From positions 1-25,500 of the forward strand of contig DAQG01000079.1 in assembly GCA_002502785.1 (NCBI GenBank): a DNA stretch of 25,500 nt. The letters run 5' to 3'. Under the pieces are notes generated by a model. The model was not told the DNA's origin and made no database searches. It saw only the letters and a list, made by a program, of their open reading frames with translations. A program made the position numbers and the translations under genes. Of the stretch, positions 6,661-13,012 are shown one piece after another; the first letter of the stretch is position 1; the number at the start of each line of letters is the position of its first letter. This stretch comes from Methanothrix harundinacea. Its GTDB lineage: Archaea; Halobacteriota; Methanosarcinia; Methanotrichales; Methanotrichaceae.

Positions 6661-7049
6661 TTGGCGATGTACTTGATCAGGTCGGGCGCAAGCCGCGTCT
6701 TTCTCTGCATCTGGGCGGCAGCCTCTTCGATGCTCTCGCCTTCCTTGATCAGGATCCCGATCTCTTCGATCGCTTCCTCGTCCACTACGTAGTACTCGTC
6801 GATATCCTTTCTGTGACCCCAGACGTCGCCCTCCAACAGGTCGATCCCCTGCATCTCGAGGAAGAGCTTGATCGCCTTGGACATGGTCTTGTGGTAGGAG
6901 GGAGGTACCTGGACGGCTCTCAGTCTCGGACAGCTCCTCATCAGATCTAGGAAGTCGACGTTCGAGGGTCTGAAGGCCAGGTGGACAACTCTCTCATTCG
7001 GGCTCAGACGAGATATCTCATCTTTTGAACTCACAACTCTAATTCTCAT
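6642..7049 (-). CDS. DUF1699 family protein, copy A
   Basis: A 135-residue protein of DUF1699, an archaeal family of unknown function known mainly from Methanosarcinales. The N-terminal two thirds (VHLAFRPSNVDFL, CPRLRAVQVPPSYHKTMSKA, LLEGDVWGHRKDIDEYY) are nearly invariant among the four paralogues. The last 45 residues (GESIEEAAAQMQRKTRLAPD...) look like a helix-turn-helix segment and vary more. It is cytoplasmic, with no signal peptide or membrane span. By my count it is about 90% identical to copy B. The ATG at 7049 lies behind AGGTGAA, and a TATA box and an upstream element lie at 7086-7126. It is the last gene of the minus-strand array. Function unknown; a small regulator is a guess from the helix-turn-helix-like end. 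Confidence 0.9.
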   Translation of the reverse strand: MRIRVVSSKDEISRLSPNERVVHLAFRPSNVDFLDLMRSCPRLRAVQVPPSYHKTMSKAIKLFLEMQGIDLLEGDVWGHRKDIDEYYVVDEEAIEEIGILIKEGESIEEAAAQMQRKTRLAPDLIKYIAKSKITA

Positions 7050-7085
7050 GTCAATTCACCTCAACAAATACTTAGATGTGAATCT

Positions 7086-7126
7086 AAGTACTAATAGTTA
7101 ATTGTGTTGTATACTAACGTCCATAT
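7086..7126 (-). promoter_or_regulatory. DUF1699 copy A promoter with upstream element
   Basis: On the plus strand, AGTACTAATAG (7087-7097, the TATA box as CTATTAGTACT on the minus strand) is followed 16 bases later by ACTAACGT (7113-7120) within ATACTAACGTCCATAT. The same TATA, spacing and element occur in copies B and D. It probably binds an activator or repressor shared by the paralogues. Confidence 0.6.
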
Positions 7127-7250
7127 GGACCATGATTTCGAGAATGATGGCATGCGGCCGGTTTCTATGCAGGACGGCTTCAACTTCATCTATCCTAAAA
7201 GATGACTTATTTTTGACGTGATCTTGCGGGATTAAAAGATCCGGTCTCAT
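7098..7250 (-). CDS. Possible 50-residue protein upstream of DUF1699 copy A
   Basis: A minus-strand frame of 50 codons with a good ribosome site (GAGGGTGATTT just before the ATG at 7250). The product contains FRIDEVEAVLHRNRPHAIIL and looks protein-like, but no family is recognised. Its last codons run through the upstream element of the copy A promoter, and the frame is not kept at copies B-D. It may therefore be fortuitous. Confidence 0.3.
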   Translation of the reverse strand: MRPDLLIPQDHVKNKSSFRIDEVEAVLHRNRPHAIILEIMVHMDVSIQHN

Positions 7251-7407
7251 AAATCACCCTCGAAGCCTTTTCTCGATACGGTTTCCTAAAATATGGCAAA
7301 TGGTCCCTGAAGGAGGATTTACCCATCGAGTCGCCAAGGTAGGATATAATTTTCGAAGAGAAAAGTACGGGGGGTATGGCCGGTTTTTTTGGATTTTTAG
7401 GGGGGGG
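7251..7407. other. Spacer between DUF1699 copies A and B
   Basis: No gene seen. It carries homopolymer-rich sequence on the plus strand, TTTTTTT (7384-7390) and a run of G (7400-7407), next to the copy B hairpin. Confidence 0.4.
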
Positions 7408-7443
7408 CCAAGATCCGCCTGAGCTTTCAGGCGGTGATCTTGG
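7408..7443 (-). terminator. Stem-loop across the DUF1699 stop codon, copy B
   Basis: CCAAGATCCGCCTGA (7408-7422) pairs with TCAGGCGG (7427-7434) and, after a two-base bulge, ATCTTGG (7437-7443), with loop GCTT. This is a 15-bp stem covering the last codons and the TGA. Compared with copy A, AT/AT pairing replaces an internal loop, so the fold is kept while bases change. Confidence 0.55.
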
Positions 7444-7834
7444 ACCTGGCGATGTACTTGATCAGGTCGGGCGCAAGCCGCGTCTTTCTCTGGATCTGGG
7501 CGGCAGCCTCTTCGATGCTCTCGCCTTCCTTGATCAAGGTCCCGATCTCTTCGATCGCCTCTTCGTCTACGATGTAGTACTCGTCTATGTCCTTTCTGTG
7601 TCCCCAGACGTCGCCCTCCAGAAGGGTGATCCCCTGCATCTCGAGGAAGAGCTTGATCGCCTTGGACAGGGTCTTGTGGTAGGATGGAGGCACCTGGACG
7701 ACTCTCAGCCTGGGGCAGCTCCCCATCAGGTCGAGGAAGTCGACGTTCGAAGGCCTGAAGGCCAGGTGGACGTTTCTCTCGTTCGATCCTAGTTCCGAAA
7801 TCTCATCTTTTGAACTCACAACTCTAATCTTCAT
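7427..7834 (-). CDS. DUF1699 family protein, copy B
   Basis: A second 135-residue DUF1699 paralogue, with the same invariant core (DVWGHRKDIDEYY) and the same helix-turn-helix-like end (GESIEEAAAQIQRKTRLAPD). It differs from copy A at about 13 positions, for example R14E, V21N, D70T and I99T, and the A/B pair shares insert-free alignment, suggesting the most recent duplication in the array. The ATG at 7834 follows AGGTGAAAG. The TATA box and upstream element are at 7871-7910. Each copy has its own promoter and about 370 bases of spacer, so the array is not a simple operon. Confidence 0.9.
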   Translation of the reverse strand: MKIRVVSSKDEISELGSNERNVHLAFRPSNVDFLDLMGSCPRLRVVQVPPSYHKTLSKAIKLFLEMQGITLLEGDVWGHRKDIDEYYIVDEEAIEEIGTLIKEGESIEEAAAQIQRKTRLAPDLIKYIARSKITA

Positions 7835-8187
7835 GGTCTTTCACCTTTACAATTACCAAGATGTAATCAAAGTATTTATAGTTACTTACGATGTATACTA
7901 ACGTATATATCGAGACTGAGGCTTGACAACACGTTTCATGGGAACTCAGAACCGTGATAGCACATGTCTTTCTTTTGCTAAAATTGGGGCTAAATCGGTT
8001 CCGTCTTTCACGGTTAAATAAGAAACGTCTCGAAAATCGGCATCTAGAGCCTGTTTTCTCGCCACGCGTTCGTCAAAAGTGGCCTGCAGCTTTGCGGTAA
8101 GGACTTTTATCGAGACGAGGAATCTGAAAATAGACCTCGGAGAATCTCCGGGCCGACGGTACACGGATAAATGCTTCTCGGCGCGGC
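7835..8187. other. Spacer between DUF1699 copies B and C
   Basis: Contains the copy B promoter (7871-7910). An 81-codon minus-strand frame at 7946-8191 (ending ILAKERHVLSRF) has no recognisable family and no ribosome site, and is not accepted as a gene. Otherwise nothing seen. Confidence 0.4.
7871..7910 (-). promoter_or_regulatory. DUF1699 copy B promoter with upstream element
   Basis: AGTATTTATAG (7871-7881; minus-strand TATA CTATAAATACT) is followed by ACTAACGT at 7897-7904, in ATACTAACGTATATAT. The distance from the last base of the TATA box to the element is 16, identical to copies A and D. Confidence 0.65.
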
Positions 8188-8224
8188 CCAAGGTCCGCCT
8201 GAAGGTTTCAGGCGGTTATCTTGG
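8188..8224 (-). terminator. Stem-loop across the DUF1699 stop codon, copy C
   Basis: CCGCCTGAA (8195-8203) pairs with TTCAGGCGG (8207-8215), loop GGT. An outer stem CCAAG (8188-8192) pairs with CTTGG (8220-8224). Same position as in copies A and B; copy D lacks it. Confidence 0.55.
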
Positions 8225-8615
8225 ACTTGGCGATGTACTTGATCAGATCGGTTGCCAGCCTCGTCTTCTTCTGGATCTGGTCAGCAGTCTCATCGATGCC
8301 GACGCCGCTGGTGATCATGGACTCGATCTCGCCTATCGTCTCTTCGTCAACCATGAAGTACTCGTCTATGTCCTTCCTGTGACCCCAGACGTCGCCCTCC
8401 AATAGGTCGATCCCCTGCATCTCGAGGAAGACCTTAATCGCTTTGGACATGGTCTTGTGGTAGGAGGGTGGAACCTGGATGGCCCGAAGTCTGGGACATC
8501 CCTTCATCAGGGTAAGAAAGTCCACGTTTGAAGGCCTGAAGGCAAGATGGACTATCCTCTCGTTCGGGTTCAGATTTGGTATCTCATTTTTTGAACTCAC
8601 AACTCTCAGTTTCAT
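8208..8615 (-). CDS. DUF1699 family protein, copy C
   Basis: A third 135-residue DUF1699 paralogue. The core DVWGHRKDIDEYF and the PPSYHKTMSKA segment are kept. The region after the core (ETIGEIESMITSGVGIDETA) differs strongly from A and B but resembles D in part, while the helix-turn-helix-like end QIQKKTRLATDLIKYIAKSK is retained. It starts at ATG 8615 behind AGGTGAAAGG. Its promoter region departs from the others: the upstream element is weaker and about 14 bases farther from the TATA box. Confidence 0.9.
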   Translation of the reverse strand: MKLRVVSSKNEIPNLNPNERIVHLAFRPSNVDFLTLMKGCPRLRAIQVPPSYHKTMSKAIKVFLEMQGIDLLEGDVWGHRKDIDEYFMVDEETIGEIESMITSGVGIDETADQIQKKTRLATDLIKYIAKSKITA

Positions 8616-8879
8616 GACCTTTCACCTCAACAATTACCAAAATGTAATCGCAGTATTAATAGATACTTGTATAGACCGACTTGTGTGGTGAACTGACGCT
8701 CTCCGTGGTGCTCGACCAACCCCATTTGCGAATAGACATCCCGAGAGAAAGGACGGAATATCGATATATCAATCAAAGATATACCCAACAGTAAGCTTGC
8801 ATCTCGGATCCGAAAATACGAGCAAAACTGAGGAAGAGGGGCAAAGGAACGTCTCCTGGCAATCGCCCCTTTCGATAGT
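8616..8879. other. Spacer between DUF1699 copies C and D
   Basis: Contains the copy C promoter and otherwise no gene. A 27-codon minus-strand frame ending in the TATA box is not supported. Confidence 0.4.
8652..8706 (-). promoter_or_regulatory. DUF1699 copy C promoter with displaced upstream element
   Basis: The TATA box is in AGTATTAATAG (8652-8662). The closest match to the shared element is ACTGACGC (8692-8699), 30 bases from the TATA box instead of 16. The extra 14 bases contain a second ACTTGT, so an internal duplication (GATACTTGT..CCGACTTGT) seems to have pushed the element away. Confidence 0.45.
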
Positions 8880-9287
8880 TCACACCATTATTTTGGATTT
8901 GGCGATGTACTTTACAAGGTCGGGCGCGAGCCTTGTCTTCTTCTGGATCTGGTCAGCAGCCTCTTCGATGCTAATGTCTTCCGAGATCATGGTCTCGATC
9001 TCGCCGACCGTCTCATCGTTTATCATGAAGTACTCGTCTATGTCCTTCCTGTGACCCCAGACGTCGCCCTCCAATAGGTCGATCCCCTGCATCTCCAGAA
9101 ACAGCTGAATCGCCCTGGACATGGTCTTGTGATAGGACGGTGGGACCTGGATAGCCCGAAGCCTGGGACATATCTTCATCAGGTTCAGGAAGTCCACGTT
9201 CGAAGCCCTGAAGGCCAGATGAACTATCCTCTCGTTCGGGTTCAGGTCAGGTATCTCATTTTTTGAACTCACAACTCTAACTCTCAT
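8880..9287 (-). CDS. DUF1699 family protein, copy D
   Basis: A fourth 135-residue DUF1699 paralogue and the first gene of the minus-strand array. The core DVWGHRKDIDEYF and PPSYHKTMSRA are kept; the variable part reads ETVGEIETMISEDISIEEAA, and the protein ends KSKIMV instead of KSKITA. The stop therefore lies outside any hairpin, unlike copies A-C. The ATG at 9287 follows GTGAGGATC. A TATA box and upstream element lie at 9317-9357. Function unknown. Confidence 0.9.
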   Translation of the reverse strand: MRVRVVSSKNEIPDLNPNERIVHLAFRASNVDFLNLMKICPRLRAIQVPPSYHKTMSRAIQLFLEMQGIDLLEGDVWGHRKDIDEYFMINDETVGEIETMISEDISIEEAADQIQKKTRLAPDLVKYIAKSKIMV

Positions 9288-9316
9288 AGATCCTCACGAC
9301 GGGCGAGATGAAAACA

Positions 9317-9357
9317 AAATACTAATAGACACTTGTGACGAACACTAACGTACATAT
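9317..9357 (-). promoter_or_regulatory. DUF1699 copy D promoter with upstream element
   Basis: AAATACTAATAG (9317-9328; minus-strand TATA CTATTAGTATTT), then 16 bases on, ACTAACGT (9344-9351) within ACACTAACGTACATAT. Spacing is identical to copies A and B. Confidence 0.65.
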
Positions 9358-9821
9358 CAACACCTAGCTGCCTTAGTCTCTCTAAACAGCCGGTCTGATC
9401 CCCCCTTTTAAACGGATCTGGTGGCACCTTCAACCTAATATTTTACGGGATTAACGCGAAAGCCCTTTATGCGACTTCGCATAACTGTTTATCGGACCTT
9501 CACAACCAATCAAAACATTAAGGCACGGGGCCATTACCGACGCCCCGCCGGGATTTCGACGATCCATCTGAAAGAAAAGTTGACACTTAGGATGCAAAGT
9601 TACGACTATCAGTCTATTTCGGGTCGAGTGCAGGTTTCGCATCAATGTTGGCACCTCATCCGGGGTTTCTCTCCGGGTCGATCTGAGTTCGTTCCGCCTT
9701 GTCTTTCAGTCCGGAGCCCCCACCAAAAATCAGACTCTTGCGGCACATCGACTCCTCCGGCTATGGCCCGGAGGCCCCGAGGCGAAGGATTTTTATATAA
9801 TCCGCTAACCACTCCACCAGG

Positions 9822-9853
9822 TTTAAATAACTTATAATAATCCCTCCTAGGAG
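9822..9853 (+). promoter_or_regulatory. Promoter and palindrome of the regulator-pycB operon
   Basis: TTTAAATAA (9822-9830) and TTATAATA (9832-9839) are TATA candidates. A perfect 10-bp palindrome CTCCTAGGAG lies at 9844-9853, near the expected transcription start. It could be the operator of the winged-helix protein encoded next; autoregulation is inference. Confidence 0.5.
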
Positions 9854-9877
9854 AAATGATCCAGACAGGTAATCCTT

Positions 9878-10150
9878 ATGAACATTGACGAGATAGTCAG
9901 GTGGGTCCTCAGCGTAGATCGGCGCCTTCTCTTGATGAGGACGATCCGATATTCCAGGGTGGTCAAAGCTTCAGAAGTTGCTCAAATGACAGATCGATCA
10001 ATTCAGAATATAAGCCGCGCCATAAAGGAGTGCGAAGAGCTGGAATTGGTTGAGTGCATAACCCCCGAGAAGCATACCTGGAAGAAGTACATGCTCACCG
10101 ATCAGGGATATCACGTTTTGAGAGAGCTCGAAAAACACAAAATGATCTGA
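9878..10150 (+). CDS. Winged helix-turn-helix regulator
   Basis: A 90-residue DNA-binding protein. The helix-turn-helix is seen in VKASEVAQMTDRSIQNISRA, followed by a wing region (EKHTWKKYMLTDQGYHVLRE) as in MarR/ArsR-like archaeal regulators. No ligand domain or metal-binding cysteines are seen. It ends 21 bases before pycB on the same strand and is probably co-transcribed with it, so it is a candidate regulator of pyruvate carboxylase and of its own promoter, where a 10-bp palindrome lies at 9844-9853. The ATG at 9878 gives the natural N-terminus (MNIDEIVRWV). Target and signal are unknown. Confidence 0.8.
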   Translation: MNIDEIVRWVLSVDRRLLLMRTIRYSRVVKASEVAQMTDRSIQNISRAIKECEELELVECITPEKHTWKKYMLTDQGYHVLRELEKHKMI

Positions 10151-10171
10151 CAGATGTAGAAGGTTGATCTC

Positions 10172-11878
10172 ATGAGTCAAGTAAGGCTAACGGAGACGGT
10201 TTTTAGAGATGCTCATCAATCACTTTTGGCCACCAGGATGAGAACACGGGACATGCTCCCGATAGCAGAGAAGCTCGACGAGGTGGGCTTCTTCTCCATG
10301 GAGGTTTGGGGAGGCGCCACATTCGACTCCTGCATCAGGTACCTTAACGAGGACCCCTGGGAGAGGCTTCGGGCCCTGAAGCTCGCCATGCCCAACACCC
10401 CCATGCAGATGCTCCTCCGGGGCCAGAACCTGGTCGGCTACCGCCACTATGCCGACGACGTCGTGGAGAAGTTCGTCGAGAGGGCGGCCGTCAACGGCGT
10501 TGATATATTCAGGATATTCGACGCCGTGAACGATATAAGAAACATGAAGGTCGCCATAAAGACCGCGAAGAAGATGGACGCCCACGTCCAGGGGAGCGTC
10601 TGCTACACCATAAGTCCTGTTCACACCATAGAGCAGTTCACGAAGATGGCGGCTGAGCTTGCCGACCTTGGTTGCGACTCCATATGCATCAAGGACATGG
10701 CGGGCCTGATTTTGCCCCATGATGCCTACGATCTGGTCGAGTCGATGAAAGAGCAGATCGACATCCCCATCTGTCTTCACTCTCACTGCACCAGCGGCAT
10801 GGCCCCCATGAGCTTCATCTTCGCCTGTGAGGCGGGGGTCGACATCCTCGACACCGCCATATCACCCCTGGGCTGGGGGTCGTCCCATCCCCCCACCGAG
10901 AGCATGGTCGCATCTCTGGTGGGGACTCCCTACGACACCGGTCTTGACCTCAAGCTTTTGACCGAGATCAAGAGATACTTCGAGAAGCTGATGGAGGTCT
11001 ACGCTCCCGTCTTCAACCCCATCTCCGCCAGGGTCGACACCAACGTCCTCGTCTACCAGGTCCCCGGAGGTATGCTCTCAAACCTCGTCTCCCAGCTCAT
11101 CGAGCAGAAGGCCCTCGACAAGTATGACGAGGTTCTGGCCGAGATCCCGAGGGTCAGGGCGGATCTCGGATACCCGCCTCTCGTCACCCCCACAAGCCAG
11201 ATCGTGGGAAGCCAGGCAGTTCTGAACGTTCTCACCGGCGAGAGGTACAAGGCCGTCCCGAAGGAGGTCAGGGACTATGTCAAAGGCCTTTACGGGAAGT
11301 CTCCCGCGGAGATCAACCCCAAGATCAAGGCTGAGATCCTGGAGGATGAAGAGCCGATAACCGTCCGGCCCGCGGACCTGATCCCGCCGGAGTACGAGAA
11401 GATGAAGGCCGAGGCGGAAGGCAAGGGACTGGTCGAGAAGGTGGAGGATATCCTCACCTACGCCCTCTACTCCCAAGTGGCCGAGAAGTTCCTTAAGGGC
11501 GAGGCGAAAGAGGAAGTTCTCAAGAAGGTCACATCCGCAGAGGCACAGCCGCAATCCATCAGCGGAAGGCCTGCGGCCTTCAACGTCGAGGTCGACGGCG
11601 AGTCCTATCTCGTCAAGGTTGCACCGGCGGGGATGTCAATTGAGGCGGCAGAGCCTAAGGCGCCCAAGGATGGGGTCACGGTCCCGATGCAGGGGGTCGT
11701 CATCCGCTACCTGGTGAGCAAAGGGGACAAGGTCTCCAAAGGGGATGCCGTCGCCGTCATCGAGGCGATGAAGATGGAGAACGACGTCTACGCCAACAAG
11801 GACGGCGTCGTCGCGGAGATCTACGCCGAGGTCGGGACGACGGTATCTCCAGGCGACATATTGATGTCCATCGACTGA
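10172..11878 (+). CDS. pycB: Pyruvate carboxylase subunit B (carboxyltransferase and biotin carrier)
   Basis: A 568-residue subunit that moves CO2 from carboxybiotin to pyruvate, giving oxaloacetate for biosynthesis in methanogens. The first ~300 residues are the carboxyltransferase barrel (ETVFRDAHQSLLATRMRT, MLLRGQNLVGYRHYADDVVE, CIKDMAGL, HSHCTSGMA). A conserved carboxylase domain (YQVPGGMLSNLVSQL) follows. The C-terminal biotinyl domain carries the biotin lysine K534 in EAMKMEN. Oxaloacetate decarboxylase alpha is built the same way, but no decarboxylase beta/gamma membrane subunits are nearby, and methanogens use this protein as PycB. Its biotin carboxylase partner PycA is not in the window, although pycA often adjoins pycB. 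The ATG follows AGGTTGATC. Confidence 0.92.
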   Translation: MSQVRLTETVFRDAHQSLLATRMRTRDMLPIAEKLDEVGFFSMEVWGGATFDSCIRYLNEDPWERLRALKLAMPNTPMQMLLRGQNLVGYRHYADDVVEKFVERAAVNGVDIFRIFDAVNDIRNMKVAIKTAKKMDAHVQGSVCYTISPVHTIEQFTKMAAELADLGCDSICIKDMAGLILPHDAYDLVESMKEQIDIPICLHSHCTSGMAPMSFIFACEAGVDILDTAISPLGWGSSHPPTESMVASLVGTPYDTGLDLKLLTEIKRYFEKLMEVYAPVFNPISARVDTNVLVYQVPGGMLSNLVSQLIEQKALDKYDEVLAEIPRVRADLGYPPLVTPTSQIVGSQAVLNVLTGERYKAVPKEVRDYVKGLYGKSPAEINPKIKAEILEDEEPITVRPADLIPPEYEKMKAEAEGKGLVEKVEDILTYALYSQVAEKFLKGEAKEEVLKKVTSAEAQPQSISGRPAAFNVEVDGESYLVKVAPAGMSIEAAEPKAPKDGVTVPMQGVVIRYLVSKGDKVSKGDAVAVIEAMKMENDVYANKDGVVAEIYAEVGTTVSPGDILMSID

Positions 11879-11908
11879 AATCGTCAGCCCAAAGGGAAGG
11901 ATCTGCAG

Positions 11909-12787
11909 ATGTCGGTCAAAAGGGAACAGGTGCTCATCGAGGCTCTCCCGTACCTTCGGGAGTTTTACGACTCGATCATGGTGATAAAGATAGGCGGATC
12001 GATCATGAGTGACAAGGAAGTTCTGGACACTTTCGTCCAGGACCTAGTCCTCTTGAGGTACGTCGGAATTCATCCGGTCGTCGTCCACGGGGGCGGCCCC
12101 GAGATCTCGGAGAAGATGGCCCGGTTCGGAAAGAAGTCGGTCTTCGTGGGCGGGCTTCGGGTCACCGACGAGGAGACGCTGGAGATCGCAAGGATGGTGC
12201 TCCTTGGGAACATCAACTCCAGCCTAGTCTCCCTCATAGGAAAGCACGGTGGCAAGGGTATCGGCCTATCAGGCAAGGACGGCCAGCTGATAATTGCAAG
12301 AAAGAAGGAGCCGATCGTCATCGAGGGCGAGGAGCTGCCCATCGACTTGGGCTGGGTCGGCGAGGTAGTCCGGGTCAACCCCGAAATCGTGATGATCACC
12401 GCCGGGAAGGGGTACATTCCGGTCATATCGCCGATCGCCGTCGACGGTGAGGGGAACAACCTGAACGTCAACGCCGACACCGCCGCCGGGGTGATCGCCA
12501 TTTCTCTCGGCGCAAAGAAGCTGATCTCGGTGACCGATGTCGAGGGCGTGAAGCTGAAGCCCGACGACCCCCTGAGCGTCGTCTCCAGCTTCAGGATATC
12601 CGAGTTCAGAAGGATGGTCGACGAGAAGGTTATCACTGGCGGGATGATCCCTAAGGTGGAAGCCTGCGTCAAGGCCGTCGAGGGCGGTGTCCAGTCCGCC
12701 CACATCATCGACGGTAGAGTGCCTCACGCCCTCCTTTTAGAGCTGTTCACCGACGGCGGCGTCGGCACAATGATCGAGAGGGGTTGA
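11909..12787 (+). CDS. argB: Acetylglutamate kinase
   Basis: Second step of arginine synthesis: phosphorylates N-acetyl-L-glutamate with ATP. The 292-residue amino-acid kinase fold shows the phosphate-binding start VIKIGGSIM (K27), the HGGGPEIS glycine loop (from residue 60), the N-acetylglutamate-binding region NLNVNADTAAG, and the C-terminal TDGGVGTMI. Length is usual. The ATG at 11909 follows an AAGGGAAGGATCT ribosome site, 30 bases after pycB, so it may be co-transcribed with it. In arginine-sensitive forms an extra N-terminal helix precedes the kinase core; the helix EQVLIEALPYLREFYD here fits that type, so feedback inhibition by arginine is possible. Confidence 0.96.
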   Translation: MSVKREQVLIEALPYLREFYDSIMVIKIGGSIMSDKEVLDTFVQDLVLLRYVGIHPVVVHGGGPEISEKMARFGKKSVFVGGLRVTDEETLEIARMVLLGNINSSLVSLIGKHGGKGIGLSGKDGQLIIARKKEPIVIEGEELPIDLGWVGEVVRVNPEIVMITAGKGYIPVISPIAVDGEGNNLNVNADTAAGVIAISLGAKKLISVTDVEGVKLKPDDPLSVVSSFRISEFRRMVDEKVITGGMIPKVEACVKAVEGGVQSAHIIDGRVPHALLLELFTDGGVGTMIERG

Positions 12788-13012
12788 GAACCCTCTCGGT
12801 CGGATCCATTCTTATTTCGGTGAAATGGCACGAACAACGCTCCTGCCGCGGGTCGGAAAAGAGCTACTTCTGTGACGACGAATAGCAGGCCATAAAGGGC
12901 GCTACGCAAGCATGTTGTTCTGAGGAAAATCATGGGAACCATGGGAACAGCAAGGACCCAATAGTATCCAGATGCTTAGAAATTGCCCGGGCAGCTAATC
13001 ACGTACGACTTT

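Larger units (their letters stand above)
9288..9877. other. Long spacer between the DUF1699 array and the pycB operon
   Basis: No believable gene. A 122-codon plus-strand frame (9469-9837) is rich in Ser, Pro, Arg and His and matches nothing. It holds the copy D promoter, two adjacent hairpins at 9747-9767 (CCTCCGG/CCGGAGG, 7-base loop) and 9787-9803 (GGATT/AATCC), and the pycB-operon promoter at 9822-9853. No tRNA could be folded. Confidence 0.45.

Noticed and set aside
7946..8191. 81-codon minus-strand frame between DUF1699 copies B and C
   Set aside because: No family and no ribosome site, and the other DUF1699 spacers hold nothing similar.
3779..9300. CRISPR array
   Set aside because: The repeats in this region are gene-sized paralogues and decayed protein tails, not short regularly spaced repeats with unique spacers.
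9770..9822. Possible tRNA-like stretch (TGGAGTGGTTAGCGG on the minus strand)
   Set aside because: No acceptor or T-arm can be paired around it and no anticodon loop with U33 is present.
9469..9837. 122-codon plus-strand frame in the spacer before the pycB operon
   Set aside because: Composition (Ser, Pro, Arg, His, Cys) is not protein-like, there is no ribosome site, and it runs through the pycB-operon promoter.
12724..12942. 72-codon minus-strand frame with a hydrophobic start, overlapping the argB 3' end
   Set aside because: It overlaps argB in antisense, has no ribosome site, and its hydrophobic part is short; judged a shadow.
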